A DNA stretch of 64,000 bases from DASSJT01 sp963715025 (GCA_963715025.1 CAVQQQ010000009.1:310001-374000); one strand, 5' to 3'; counted from the stretch's first letter, positions 28,391 through 38,401 are shown. Notes: generated by a model not told the origin, from the sequence alone. Translations and numbers: made by a program.

Positions 28391-29553
28391 CCGAAGTTCT
28401 TCCCTTCGCCCCGGTAGGTCGGCACGGTCTCGACCAGCTCCCCGCCGCGCACCAGGTGCACCTCGTCGAACCGCTCGAACAGCTCGCCCGCCTTGGCGTG
28501 GCGCATCCAGATGCGGTCGCCGAGGCGGAGCCGATCGGCCGCGCCGCCTCGGATCGGCGTCTGGACCTCGCCGGCGCCCTCGGTCTTGAGCAGCCGCAGA
28601 CCGCGCGGCCAGGCGACGGACGGCACGCGCGACCACCCGGGCGGACCCGACGCGATGTAGCCGCCGGAGAAGGCGGTCACCACGCCGCGCGCCGGGCGCC
28701 GGACGACGGGCAGGGCGTATGCCGTGGCGTGCCTCGGTGCGAATCCCCGGTAGCCGTCGAAGAGGGTCGGCCCGTACAGGCCAGACCCAGCCGCGAGCTC
28801 GGTGAGCGCCGGATCGGCACCGGTCACGTGAAGGCTTCCCGTGCCGCCGCCGTTGACGAACTCGAGATCGGCCACCCGGCGCACCGCCTCGACCACCGCG
28901 CCACGGCGCTCGAGCAGCTCGGCGGCACTGCGGCGCTTGACCAGCCGCACGGCAGGCGAGGAGTCGGGCAGTCCCGCGATCTGGGCGTCGTAGAACATCA
29001 GACCGCACACGAGGAGTCCCCTCGACTGGGCGTACTCGGCCACCGCGCGGGCCTCATCCGGCGTGCGCAGCGACGAGCGCCGGACCCCGAGGTGGGCGGT
29101 GGCCCTCCCCCAGCCGAACCGCAGGGAGGCGTCGACGTCGACGGCGACCCGAAGCGGTTGCGCGCCGCCCACGCCCGCCAGGAAGTCGACGTGTTCGCGG
29201 CTGTCGATCGTGAGCGTGGTCGACCGCGCGAGCCGCTCCTGCGCGCGGAGCGCCTGCAGTGCCGCCACGTCGACACTCGGGTAGGCCACGAAGACGTCCG
29301 TGAAGCCCTCGTCGCCAGCCTGGTCGACCAGCCAGATCGCCTCGCGGACGGCATACGCCATGACCCCGGCGAAGCCGGGGTGTCCCAGCGCCCGCCGCAG
29401 CAGAGCCCGGCAGCGGACCGACTTGGAGGCAACCCGGATCGGCAGGCCTCCGGCGCGGCGTGCCAGGTCGGCTGCGTTGGCGTCGAAGGCGTCGAGGTCG
29501 ACGACCGCGAGAGGCGCACTGAGGCCGGCGGTGGCCGCGTCCCACGGGTTCAC
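28387..29553 (-). CDS. Amino acid deaminase/aldolase (alanine-racemase-like fold)
   Basis: 388 residues. The N-terminal PLP barrel has LAVVDLDAFDANAADL and RVASKSVRCRALL, where the lysine would bind pyridoxal phosphate. The C-terminal domain ends LGDRIWMRHAKAGELFERFD, matching D-threonine aldolase/D-serine deaminase-like proteins. GTG 29553 is the first usable start. It is the first gene of a two-gene operon with the lactone oxidase. The substrate is unknown; D-amino acid breakdown is the family expectation. Confidence 0.85.
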   Translation of the reverse strand: MNPWDAATAGLSAPLAVVDLDAFDANAADLARRAGGLPIRVASKSVRCRALLRRALGHPGFAGVMAYAVREAIWLVDQAGDEGFTDVFVAYPSVDVAALQALRAQERLARSTTLTIDSREHVDFLAGVGGAQPLRVAVDVDASLRFGWGRATAHLGVRRSSLRTPDEARAVAEYAQSRGLLVCGLMFYDAQIAGLPDSSPAVRLVKRRSAAELLERRGAVVEAVRRVADLEFVNGGGTGSLHVTGADPALTELAAGSGLYGPTLFDGYRGFAPRHATAYALPVVRRPARGVVTAFSGGYIASGPPGWSRVPSVAWPRGLRLLKTEGAGEVQTPIRGGAADRLRLGDRIWMRHAKAGELFERFDEVHLVRGGELVETVPTYRGEGKNFG

Positions 29554-29579
29554 GGGCGCAACCCTACTGAGACCCGGGG

Positions 29580-30578
29580 TCAGCCAGCGCGCGTACCCCG
29601 GAAGGTCCGGCGGTACGCCAGCGGAGAGACCCCCAGCACCGAACGCAGGTGCTGGCGGAGAGAGGCGCCGGTGCCGAGCCCAGCCTCCGCCGCAACGCGG
29701 TCGACGGTGAGATCGGTGGTTTCGAGGAGGTGCAGGGCTTGGCGCACCCGCTGCTGGATCAGCCACGCCCCTGGTGACATGCCGGTCTCCTCGCGGAAGC
29801 GGCGGGTGAAGGTGCGCACGCTCATCCGGGCTCGCTCGGCAAGGTGCGGGACGTCGATCGGCTCCGCGAGGTGGTGGTGGGCCCACTCGCGCACCTCTGC
29901 GGTCGAGGCGGCCGACAGCTCTGGCACGTGGCGGTCGATGAACTGCGCCTGACCGCCCTCGCGCCACGGCGGCACCACGCAGTACCGCGCTACCTGGTTG
30001 GCCACCTCGGCTCCGTGGTCGCGCCGGACCACGTGGAGGCACAGGTCGACGCCGGCGCCCAGCCCGGCAGAGGTCAGAACGTCGCCCTCGTCGACGAACA
30101 GAACCCCTTCATCGAGGTCGACGTCGGGGTACAGCGTGCGGAACTGCTCGGCATAAGCCCAGTGCGTCGTGGCGCGTCGCCCGTCGAGCACTCCCGCCGC
30201 GCCCAGGACGAAGGCCCCGGTGCAGATGGACATGATCCTCGTGCCCGGCCGGATCACCGACAGCGCCTCCCGCACCTCGTCGGGGAGGGTGCCCTGGTGG
30301 CGCGGCCCGGCGATGCGGGTTCCGGGAATGATGACCGTGTCGGCATCCGCGAGCACTTCGGCCCCGTGGTCAGGGCTGATGCTGTAGCCCGACGCCGTTG
30401 GCAGAGGGCGCGCGCCCAGGCTGCAGACGCGGACGTCGTAGAGCGGCTCTCCCGAAGGTGATTCGGCGACCCGGAAGATCTGCGGTGGAATGGCCAGGTC
30501 GTAGCCGACGACCGGGTCCAGCCCGAGGACGGCAACGCGGTGTGGCCGGGTGGTCACGGCCTGAGACGCGGAACTCAT
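29580..30578 (-). CDS. GlxA family AraC-type transcriptional regulator
   Basis: 332 residues. A DJ-1/PfpI-like domain (about 12-190) has VIIPGTRIAG and IMSICTGAFVLGAAGVLDGR with the nucleophile-elbow cysteine. The C-terminal AraC DNA-binding domain (about 225-330) has HLAERARMSVRTFTRRFREE. It is divergent from an MFS gene 70 nt away and probably controls it. ATG 30578 was chosen; ATG 30596 is possible. Neither has a clear ribosome site. Confidence 0.9.
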   Translation of the reverse strand: MSSASQAVTTRPHRVAVLGLDPVVGYDLAIPPQIFRVAESPSGEPLYDVRVCSLGARPLPTASGYSISPDHGAEVLADADTVIIPGTRIAGPRHQGTLPDEVREALSVIRPGTRIMSICTGAFVLGAAGVLDGRRATTHWAYAEQFRTLYPDVDLDEGVLFVDEGDVLTSAGLGAGVDLCLHVVRRDHGAEVANQVARYCVVPPWREGGQAQFIDRHVPELSAASTAEVREWAHHHLAEPIDVPHLAERARMSVRTFTRRFREETGMSPGAWLIQQRVRQALHLLETTDLTVDRVAAEAGLGTGASLRQHLRSVLGVSPLAYRRTFRGTRAG

Positions 30579-30648
30579 GGCCGAATTCTTGCACATGTTG
30601 GCTGTTGGGCCACTCGTTCGGGAAACCTTCGGCTGACACCGTGATCCG

Positions 30649-31995
30649 GTGACTTCCCGCGTCGATGCCCCCCGCGAGGTTTCCCAGAGCGGCGTGCCCC
30701 AGCCGAACGGCTCGCGCAGCCCGTGGCCGTGGGTGGTGGCGGTCGCGTCCTTCCTCACCCTCGTCGGGGCGGCAGGTTTCCGCTCCACGCCCGGGGTGCT
30801 CATGGACCCCCTGCACGAGGAGTTCGGCTGGTCCCATGGGCTGATCGGGTCGGCCGTCTCGATAAACCTCATGCTGTACGGCCTGATCTCCCCCTTCGCC
30901 GCTGCGCTCATGGACCGCTTCGGCGTCCGGCGGGTGGTGGCCACGGCCCTCACCTTGGTGGCCGCCGGCAGCGGTCTGACCGTCTTCATGACCGCGAGCT
31001 GGCAGCTGCTGCTCCTCTGGGGCGTCGTCGTGGGTGTCGGCACTGGGTCGATGGCAATGACCTTCGTCGCCACAGTGACCAGCCGCTGGTTCGTCGCGCG
31101 CCGCGGGCTGATCAGCGGGATCCTCACGGCCGGCAGCGCCACCGGGCAGCTGATCTTCCTGCCGCTCCTGGCCGGCCTCGCCACCCACTACGGATGGCGC
31201 ACCGCTGCAGTCGCGGTGAGCGGCGCCGCGCTCATCGTGGTGCCGCTGGTGCTCATCGTGCTGCGCGACCATCCCCACGACCTGGGCATCACGGCATACG
31301 GCGCGACGCCGGAAAACCCGGGACCGCCCAAGCTCGTCGCAGCCGGGTCGAGCGCAAGGCGCGCCGTGGAGGCCCTGCTGGAGGCGGCTCGTACCCGCAC
31401 CTTCTGGCTGCTCGCCGGGGGATTTGCGATCTGTGGGGCATCGACCAACGGTCTCATCGGGACCCATTTCGTGCCGGCCGCGCACGACCACGGCATGCCC
31501 GCCACCACGGCCGCCGGACTGCTCGCCGTCGTCGGCATCTTCGACGTCGCCGGGACGATCTTCTCGGGCTGGCTCACCGACCGCTTCGACCCGCGATACC
31601 TCCTGCTCGGGTACTACGCCGGCCGCGGCCTCTCGCTGCTGATCCTGCCGGCCCTGCTGGGTCCCGACGTGGCGCCGCCCATGTGGGCCTTCATCCTGTT
31701 CTACGGACTCGACTGGGTGGCCACGGTGCCCCCGACCGTCGCACTGTGCGCCGATCGTTTCGGCCTGCGCGGCCCGATCGTCTTCGGCTGGGTGTTCGCG
31801 AGCCACCAGATCGGCGCCGCGATCGCCGCCACCGGAGCCGGCGTCATCCGCGACGAGTCCGGCAGCTATGACGTGGCCTGGCACCTCGCGGCGGGTCTGT
31901 GCTTCGTGGCCGCGCTGATGTCGTGGTCGATCCGCCGGCAGCGCTCGGCCGCCGTGCTGGTCGGGTCGGAGGGGCCACTCAGCCGGTCCGGTTGA
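30649..31995 (+). CDS. MFS transporter
   Basis: 448 residues with 12 predicted membrane segments. The first half shows FGWSHGLIGSAVSINLMLYG and AALMDRFGVRRVV; the second has SGWLTDRFDPRYLL. The pattern resembles oxalate/formate-antiporter-like MFS carriers of monocarboxylates. GTG start at 30649. It lies opposite a GlxA-type regulator, which would be its controller. Its 3' end overlaps the convergent polyprenyl synthase by 17 nt. Confidence 0.88.
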   Translation: MTSRVDAPREVSQSGVPQPNGSRSPWPWVVAVASFLTLVGAAGFRSTPGVLMDPLHEEFGWSHGLIGSAVSINLMLYGLISPFAAALMDRFGVRRVVATALTLVAAGSGLTVFMTASWQLLLLWGVVVGVGTGSMAMTFVATVTSRWFVARRGLISGILTAGSATGQLIFLPLLAGLATHYGWRTAAVAVSGAALIVVPLVLIVLRDHPHDLGITAYGATPENPGPPKLVAAGSSARRAVEALLEAARTRTFWLLAGGFAICGASTNGLIGTHFVPAAHDHGMPATTAAGLLAVVGIFDVAGTIFSGWLTDRFDPRYLLLGYYAGRGLSLLILPALLGPDVAPPMWAFILFYGLDWVATVPPTVALCADRFGLRGPIVFGWVFASHQIGAAIAATGAGVIRDESGSYDVAWHLAAGLCFVAALMSWSIRRQRSAAVLVGSEGPLSRSG

Positions 31996-32977
31996 CCACG
32001 CCCAGCGCCAGGGCGTCGAGGGCCCGCTTGGCGTCGCTGTCGGGCAGCGCGGCCAGCAGGTCACGGGCCTCCTTGGCCACCCCCTGGGCAGCCACGCTCG
32101 CCCGCTGCATCGCGGAGTGCGACCGCAGCAGGGCCAGTGCCTCGGCGAGGTCGGCGTCGTCGGCGAGCTGCGAGCGCAGCAGCTCCTGCAGTCGGGCGTC
32201 GGCCGGGTCGTCCGAGGCGAGGGCAAAGATGACGGGCAGGGTGGCCTTGCCCTCGCGCAGGTCGGTGCCAGGCATCTTGCCCGTCTCCTCGGCCTCCGAG
32301 GCGATGTCGATCAGGTCATCGGCGAGCTGGAACGCCACCCCCAGCTTCTCGCCATACTGGCGCATGAGCTCGACCACCTCGGGCGAGCAGCCCCCGAACA
32401 TCGCGCCGTAGCGCGCCGAGGTCGCGATGAGCACGCCGGTCTTGTCGGCCAGGACGCCGAGGTAGTAGTCGACCGGGTCTTCGCCGGGCGGGCAGGGACG
32501 GTCGTCCCGGATCTGGCCGGCGCACAGGCGCACGAACGTCTCCGCCTGGATGCGCACCGGCTCCGCGCCGAGATCGGCGATGATCTCCGAGGCCGTTCCG
32601 AACAGCAGGTCGCCGACCAGGATCGCGACGGAGTTGCCGTATGCCGCGTTGACACTGGGAGCACCCCGGCGCACCTGGGCCTCGTCCATCACGTCGTCGT
32701 GGTAGAGCGAGGCAAGGTGGGTCAGCTCGACTCCGGCCGCGGCAGCCACGACCCGGTCGTTGAGGCCAGAGCCGAGCTCGGCGGCCAGCAGCGTCAACAC
32801 CGGCCGGAACCGCTTGCCCGCATCGAGTCGGTGCCTGGCCGCCTGGGCGATGAACGGGTCACGGTGGTCGACCCGCGCGTGGATCAGCGCATTGACCTGG
32901 TCGAGGCCCGCCTGGAGCCGGTCCTGGAGAGCCGCAGAGGCGGCCGGGAGGGCCAGCACGGGTGGAGTAGAGCTCAC
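31979..32977 (-). CDS. grcC: Polyprenyl diphosphate synthase (menaquinone side chain)
   Basis: 332 residues, trans-isoprenyl diphosphate synthase. The two aspartate-rich Mg-binding motifs are DDVMD at 94-98 and DDLID at 220-224, with GKRFRPVL near 54-61. It elongates farnesyl or geranylgeranyl diphosphate to the long tail used for menaquinone. GTG start at 32977, 10 nt after the nuoN stop on the same strand, so it looks like the last gene of the complete nuo operon. Heptaprenyl versus octaprenyl product cannot be told. Confidence 0.92.
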   Translation of the reverse strand: MSSTPPVLALPAASAALQDRLQAGLDQVNALIHARVDHRDPFIAQAARHRLDAGKRFRPVLTLLAAELGSGLNDRVVAAAAGVELTHLASLYHDDVMDEAQVRRGAPSVNAAYGNSVAILVGDLLFGTASEIIADLGAEPVRIQAETFVRLCAGQIRDDRPCPPGEDPVDYYLGVLADKTGVLIATSARYGAMFGGCSPEVVELMRQYGEKLGVAFQLADDLIDIASEAEETGKMPGTDLREGKATLPVIFALASDDPADARLQELLRSQLADDADLAEALALLRSHSAMQRASVAAQGVAKEARDLLAALPDSDAKRALDALALGVVNRTG

Positions 32978-32987
32978 CTGGATCCCG

Positions 32988-34544
32988 TCAGCGGATGAAC
33001 TCGGACGAGCGCGCGGCCAGCTCGAGCACCGGCCCCGGCACTACCCCGAGAGCGATGGTGACGAGGGTTCCGAGCGCGATCGCCGCCGTCGTCATGGCCG
33101 ATGGTGTGGCCGCCACGACCTCCTGCTCCCCGACCGGCTCGGAGAAATACATGAGGACGATGAGCCGGATGTAGACGAACGCGGTGATCGCGCTGCACAG
33201 GACACCGATGACCACCAGGACCACCCCTGCCCGGCCGCCGTAGGCGACGGCTGGGGCGAAGGCCGCGAACTTCGCCGTGAACCCGGAGGTCAGGGGTATG
33301 CCGGCAAACGCGAGCAGAAGGAAGGCGAAGACGCCCGAGACCACCGGGTGGCGCCGGCCCAGACCGGCCCACTGGGACAGGTGTGAGGCCTCGGACCCGC
33401 TCTGGCGGACCATCGAGACGACCGCGAAGGCGGCGATCGTGGCGAAGCCGTACGCGACGACGTAGAACATCACGCCCGAGACGCCGGCCTTGTCGAAGGC
33501 CAAGAGGCCGACGAGGATGAAACCTGCGTGCGCGATCGAGCTATAGGCCAGGAGCCGCTTGACGTCGGTCTGGGTCACCGCGAGAACCGAGCCGACGACC
33601 ATGGTCAGCGCCGCCACCGCGATGACCCCCGCGCGCCAGTCCCAGCGGTTGCCCTCGAAGCCGACATAGACCACGCGCAGGATCGCGCCGAACGCGGCGG
33701 CCTTGGTGCCGGCGGCCATGAATCCGGTGACCGGGGTGGGTGCGCCCTGGTAGGCGTCCGGCGTCCACATGTGGAACGGCGCCGCGCCGACCTTGAACAG
33801 GAGCCCGACGAGCACGAGGACCACGCCCGGGATCAGGAGGCCGTCAAGGTTGCCAGGCGCCGCGGCAATGGTCCGGGAGATGGCCGAGAACTCGACGGAT
33901 CCGGCATACCCGAAGAGCAGCGCCGACCCGAAGAGGAAGAAGGCCGACGAGAAGGCACCGAGCAGGAAGTACTTGAGCGACGCCTCCTGCGACAGCAGGC
34001 GGCGTCGCCGTGCCAGTCCGCACAGGATGTACAGCGGCAGGGACAGCACCTCGAGCGCGATGAACATGGTGAGGAGGTCACCGGCGGCCGGGAACAGCAT
34101 CATGCCGCCGACCGCGAACAGAGCTAGCGGGAAGACCTCGCTCGTGGCCATGCCCGCACGCAGGGCCGCAGCCTCATGGGGCGATCCGGGGACTGCGGAG
34201 CCCATGGGCGTGAACGCGTCGGCACCCAGCCCGCTGAACTTCTCCGCCATCGTGAGAATGCTGAGCACCGCCATGGACAGCACCGCGCCCTGGATGAACA
34301 AGGACGGGCCGTCGATGACGACCGCGTCGCCGAGGGTGCGCCCCTGGTCGTTGACGCTCAGGGTCACCAGGACGTAGAAGGCGGCGACGAGGACCGCGAG
34401 CGCCACCACGACCTGCGGTGTGTGCCGCTTGCCGCGCGGGACGAAGGCCTCGATCAGGACGCCCACCATGGCACCGCCGAACACGATGAGCATGGGGGTG
34501 ATGGCCGCGTAGTTGACCTGCACGGCCTGAAAGTCCGTCCTCAT
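32988..34544 (-). CDS. nuoN: NADH-quinone oxidoreductase subunit N
   Basis: 518 residues, about 14 membrane helices. Signature parts are FIALEVLSLPLYILCGLARR, LLFKVGAAPFHMWTPDAYQG and LLAYSSIAHAGFILVG. Antiporter-like proton module nearest the quinone site. ATG overlaps the nuoM stop by 4 nt. It closes the canonical nuo set, followed directly by the polyprenyl synthase. Confidence 0.96.
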   Translation of the reverse strand: MRTDFQAVQVNYAAITPMLIVFGGAMVGVLIEAFVPRGKRHTPQVVVALAVLVAAFYVLVTLSVNDQGRTLGDAVVIDGPSLFIQGAVLSMAVLSILTMAEKFSGLGADAFTPMGSAVPGSPHEAAALRAGMATSEVFPLALFAVGGMMLFPAAGDLLTMFIALEVLSLPLYILCGLARRRRLLSQEASLKYFLLGAFSSAFFLFGSALLFGYAGSVEFSAISRTIAAAPGNLDGLLIPGVVLVLVGLLFKVGAAPFHMWTPDAYQGAPTPVTGFMAAGTKAAAFGAILRVVYVGFEGNRWDWRAGVIAVAALTMVVGSVLAVTQTDVKRLLAYSSIAHAGFILVGLLAFDKAGVSGVMFYVVAYGFATIAAFAVVSMVRQSGSEASHLSQWAGLGRRHPVVSGVFAFLLLAFAGIPLTSGFTAKFAAFAPAVAYGGRAGVVLVVIGVLCSAITAFVYIRLIVLMYFSEPVGEQEVVAATPSAMTTAAIALGTLVTIALGVVPGPVLELAARSSEFIR

Positions 34545-36124
34545 TTGGCGCTCCCGTCAGCGGCGGTGGTCGGGGCCGGGTCGCTCACGCCCACGAACGT
34601 GAGCGTCTGGTGGACGGCCGGGTTGATGAAGTCCAGGGCCAGCTTCGGGTAGAAGCCGAGGACCAGGATCGCCGCGATGAGCGGCCCGACAACCCACTTC
34701 TCCCGCAGGTTGAGGTCGGCGATCGCCGGGATGCGAACGCCGCCTTCACCCTCGGCCTCCTCCGCGCCGCCCTCGGCCTCCCCGACGAATTCGGGCTTCG
34801 GGCCGGTCATCATGCGCTTGTACATCAGCAGGATGTACAGGGCGGCGAGGACGGTGCCGGCGGTAGCGACCACGGCAGCCAGGCGGTAGCGCTGGAACGT
34901 GCCCACGATCACGAGGAACTCACTGATGAACGTGCTGAGACCCGGCAGGGCCAGTGCGGACAGCCCCGACACCAGGAAGACGCCGGCGAGGACGGGGGTG
35001 ACCCGCTGCCACCCGCCGAAGTCCGGTATGCGCTTGCTGCCCCTCCGGTTGATGAGCATCGCCGCCACCAGGAACAGCGCCGCCGTGGAGAAGCCGTGGT
35101 TGACCATGTAGAGGGTCGAGCCGGCGCCGCCGACGGTGGTGAGCGCGAAGATCCCGAGGACGATGAAGCCGAAGTGGCTGACCGAGGTGTAGGCGATCAG
35201 CCGCATGATGTCGGTCTGCCCAATGGCCAGGAGCGCGCCGTAGAGCACCGAGACCACGGCCAGGGTGATGACCACGGGGGTTGCCCACTTGCTCGCCTCC
35301 GGGAACAGCTGGAGGCAGAAGCGGATCATCCCGTACGTGCCGACCTTGTCGAGCACGCCGACCAGCAGCACCGCCGTTGCCGGGCGAGCCTCCGTGGCTG
35401 CGTCCGGCAGCCACGTGTGCACCGGCCACATGGGCGCCTTGACCGCGAAGGCGATGAAGAAGCCGAGGAACATCAGCCGCTCGGGGGTGCTGCCCAGCTG
35501 CAGCCCGGTGAGCTTGGAGACCAGGAAGCCGTCGGCTCCGCCGGGACCGTACTGGTAGAGCGCGATGACCGCCACGAGCATGATGAGCCCACCGGCGAGC
35601 GAGAACAGCAGGAACTTCACCGAGGCGTACTGGCGCCGCGGCCCGCCGTAGGACCCGATCAGGAAGTAGACCGGGATCAGCATCGCCTCGAAGAAGACAT
35701 AGAAGAGGAACACGTCGGTGGCGGCGAAGACCCCGATCATGAACGTCTCGAGGATGAGCATCAGGGCGAAGTAGTTGCGCTCCCGCGCCCCACCCTCGGA
35801 TACGTCGTGCCACGCGGCGAGCAGGCACACCGGCGTCAGGACCACCGCCAGGAGGATGAGGACGAGCGCGATGCCGTCAACGCCCAGCGCGTAGGAGACG
35901 CCGAACTGCGGGATCCACTCGTGCTGCTCGACGAGCTGGAACTGGTCCTTTGACCCCGTGTCGTACTGCAGGGCCGCTGCGACGGTGAGCACCAGGGTTG
36001 CTAGGGAGAACCCCAGGGCGACGTGGCGCGCCCGTCCGGCGAGGGAGTTGGGCATCGCGAAGATCACGATGGCGCCGACGAGGGGCAGGAGTCCCATCAG
36101 GGTGAGCCACGGGAAGGTCGACAT
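34541..36124 (-). CDS. nuoM: NADH-quinone oxidoreductase subunit M
   Basis: 527 residues, antiporter-like. FFEAMLIPVYFLIGSYGG holds the conserved glutamate, AVKAPMWPVHTWLPDAATEA the pump lysine, and AYTSVSHFGFIVLG the later helix. Near the C-terminus an acidic Glu/Gly stretch (EAEGGAEEAEGEGG) is a soluble loop. ATG 36124 shares a base with the nuoL stop; ATG 36139 was rejected as nuoL shadow. Confidence 0.96.
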   Translation of the reverse strand: MSTFPWLTLMGLLPLVGAIVIFAMPNSLAGRARHVALGFSLATLVLTVAAALQYDTGSKDQFQLVEQHEWIPQFGVSYALGVDGIALVLILLAVVLTPVCLLAAWHDVSEGGARERNYFALMLILETFMIGVFAATDVFLFYVFFEAMLIPVYFLIGSYGGPRRQYASVKFLLFSLAGGLIMLVAVIALYQYGPGGADGFLVSKLTGLQLGSTPERLMFLGFFIAFAVKAPMWPVHTWLPDAATEARPATAVLLVGVLDKVGTYGMIRFCLQLFPEASKWATPVVITLAVVSVLYGALLAIGQTDIMRLIAYTSVSHFGFIVLGIFALTTVGGAGSTLYMVNHGFSTAALFLVAAMLINRRGSKRIPDFGGWQRVTPVLAGVFLVSGLSALALPGLSTFISEFLVIVGTFQRYRLAAVVATAGTVLAALYILLMYKRMMTGPKPEFVGEAEGGAEEAEGEGGVRIPAIADLNLREKWVVGPLIAAILVLGFYPKLALDFINPAVHQTLTFVGVSDPAPTTAADGSAK

Positions 36125-38088
36125 CACTGGATCACCCACACAGCACCGAGGATGACGACGACGCCGGCGAGCATCGTCAGGGCATAGGACCGGGCGAAGC
36201 CGTTCTGGAGCCGTCGGGTTCGACTGGACAGACCGCCGATCAGGGCGGCCAGGCCACCGAAGGCCCCATCGACACCCCGGTTGTCACCGAAGACCAGGGC
36301 CCGAGTGAGGTGGATGCCGGGCCGCATGAACAGGGCCTCGTTGAGCTCGTCCTGGTAGAGGTCGCGACGTGCGGCTTGGGTCACGAGCGATCCCTGCGGC
36401 GCGGTCTCGGGCACCGGCTCGCGCCAGTAGCGCAGCCAGGCCAGGCCCGCTCCCAGTGCCACCAGAACCAGCGTGGACATCGTGAGCACCGGTACCGAGA
36501 GCACTGGCGCTTGCTCTTCGCTGTGGGCCCCGACGACGGGTTCCAGCCACCGGGTGATGAGTCCGGTCGGACCCAGGATGAGCCCCAGGAACGCCGAGCC
36601 CACCGCGAGGACCATCATCGGGACGGTCATGACCAGCCCGGGCTCGTGGGGGTGAACGTCTTCGGTCCAGCGTTTCTTGCCGTGGAAGGTCATGAAGAAC
36701 AGGCGGGACATGTAGAACGCAGTGATGCCGGCGCCGATCAGCGCGGCCATGCCGAACACCCAGGGCCGCCAACCGTCTCCGACGAACGCCGACTCGATGA
36801 TCTTGTCCTTCGACCAGAACCCCGAGAAGGGCGGAACGCCCAGGATGGCCAGCCAGCCCAGTCCGAAGGTCACCCAGGTGACCTTCATCACCACCGACAG
36901 GGCGCCGTAGCGGCGCATGTCGACCTGGTCGTTCATGCCATGCATGACCGAACCGGCACCGAGGAACATCCCGGCCTTGAAGAAGCCGTGATTCAGCAGG
37001 TGGAAGATCGCAAACGCGTAGCCCACTGGGCCCAGCCCGGCGGCGAGCATCATGTACCCGATCTGACTCATGGTCGAGGCCGCGAGAGCCTTCTTGATGT
37101 CGTCCTTCGCGCAGCCCACGATCGCCCCGAAGAGCAGGGTGATGGCGCCGACGATGACCACGCCGAGCTGGGCATTGGGCGCCGCGTTGAAGATGACGTT
37201 GCTCCGCACCAGGAGGTAGACGCCGGCGGTGACCATGGTTGCCGCGTGGATCAGGGCGGACACCGGCGTCGGGCCGGCCATGGCGTCGCCGAGCCAGGAC
37301 TGGAGCGGGAACTGAGCCGACTTGCCGCAGGCCCCGAGCAGCAGAAGCAGGCCCAGCGCGGTGAGCGTGGCCTGGTTGGCCCCGGCGACCCCGGCATCGA
37401 CGGTGGCGAAGTCGACGCCGCCGAAGGTGACGAACATGAGCGCGATCGCGATCGTCAGCCCGAGGTCGCCGACCCGGTTGACCACGAACGCCTTGTTGGC
37501 GGCTGCGGCGTAGTCCGAGCGGTAGTTCCAGAAGCCGATGAGGAGGTACGACGCCAGGCCGACGCCTTCCCAGCCCACGAACAGCAGCGCGTAGCTGTCG
37601 GCCAGCACGAGTAGCAGCATCGAGGCCACGAAGAGGCTGAGGTAGGCGAAGAAGCGCCGCTTGTCGGGGTCGTGCTCCATGTAGCCCAACGAGTAGACGA
37701 GGATCAGCGACCCGACGAACGTCACCAGCATCACGAACGCGACCGACAGGGGGTCGACAAGCAATGCAGCGTCGAGCTGGAACGAGCCAGCCGGAATCCA
37801 CGAGTACAGGTGCTGGCGGAACGCCCGGTGCTCGGCGTCCTGGCCGAGCAGCTGGATGAGGACCGCGAAGCCAACTACGAAACCGGCCCAGGACAGACCC
37901 ACAGCCAGCCCTGGCCCCCACCTGTCGGCGCGGCGCCCCCCGAGCAGGAGAATCGCGCAGCCGGCAAGAGGCAGGGCCACGAGCAGCCAGGCGTATGCCG
38001 CGGCGCCCGTTGCCGGGGCAGCCGCGGCTGGGTCTGCGGCCGCGACGGCCTGCTCGACGCCCACGGGAAGCAGGGTCAACGAATGCAC
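36124..38088 (-). CDS. nuoL: NADH-quinone oxidoreductase subunit L
   Basis: 654 residues with the C-terminal lateral helix. Contains FVGWEGVGLASYLLIGFW, CGKSAQFPLQSWLGDAMAG, SQIGYMMLAAGLGP and PPFSGFWSKDKI, all standard for NuoL. It starts 13 nt after nuoK. Compared with the nuoL at 13428-15506 it lacks the acidic insertion. Confidence 0.96.
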   Translation of the reverse strand: MHSLTLLPVGVEQAVAAADPAAAAPATGAAAYAWLLVALPLAGCAILLLGGRRADRWGPGLAVGLSWAGFVVGFAVLIQLLGQDAEHRAFRQHLYSWIPAGSFQLDAALLVDPLSVAFVMLVTFVGSLILVYSLGYMEHDPDKRRFFAYLSLFVASMLLLVLADSYALLFVGWEGVGLASYLLIGFWNYRSDYAAAANKAFVVNRVGDLGLTIAIALMFVTFGGVDFATVDAGVAGANQATLTALGLLLLLGACGKSAQFPLQSWLGDAMAGPTPVSALIHAATMVTAGVYLLVRSNVIFNAAPNAQLGVVIVGAITLLFGAIVGCAKDDIKKALAASTMSQIGYMMLAAGLGPVGYAFAIFHLLNHGFFKAGMFLGAGSVMHGMNDQVDMRRYGALSVVMKVTWVTFGLGWLAILGVPPFSGFWSKDKIIESAFVGDGWRPWVFGMAALIGAGITAFYMSRLFFMTFHGKKRWTEDVHPHEPGLVMTVPMMVLAVGSAFLGLILGPTGLITRWLEPVVGAHSEEQAPVLSVPVLTMSTLVLVALGAGLAWLRYWREPVPETAPQGSLVTQAARRDLYQDELNEALFMRPGIHLTRALVFGDNRGVDGAFGGLAALIGGLSSRTRRLQNGFARSYALTMLAGVVVILGAVWVIQ

Positions 38089-38101
38089 TCCAGTGCTCCT
38101 T

Positions 38102-38401
38102 CTACAGCTTCAGCAGGTTGGCGTCGTCGACCGAGGCCGACCGGCGGGCACGGAAGATGGCCATGATGATCGCCAGGCCCACGACAACCTCGGCGGCCGC
38201 GACGACCATGACGAACAGGGCGATGGCCTGACCGTCGAGCGAGCCGCGCATCCGCGCGAACGTCACGAACACGAGGTTGGTGGCGTTGAGCATGAGCTCC
38301 ACCCCCATGAACACGACGATGGCGTTGCGCCGCAGCAGAACAGTGGCGCCGCCGATCGCGAAGAGAACCGCCGCGAAGTAGATGTAGTTGACGAGGTTCA
38401 C
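38102..38401 (-). CDS. nuoK: NADH-quinone oxidoreductase subunit K
   Basis: 99 residues, three helices, with the conserved glutamates in FMGVELMLNATNLVF and VVAAAEVVVGLAII. GTG start at 38401 overlaps the nuoJ stop by 4 nt. Full family length. Confidence 0.95.
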   Translation of the reverse strand: MNLVNYIYFAAVLFAIGGATVLLRRNAIVVFMGVELMLNATNLVFVTFARMRGSLDGQAIALFVMVVAAAEVVVGLAIIMAIFRARRSASVDDANLLKL

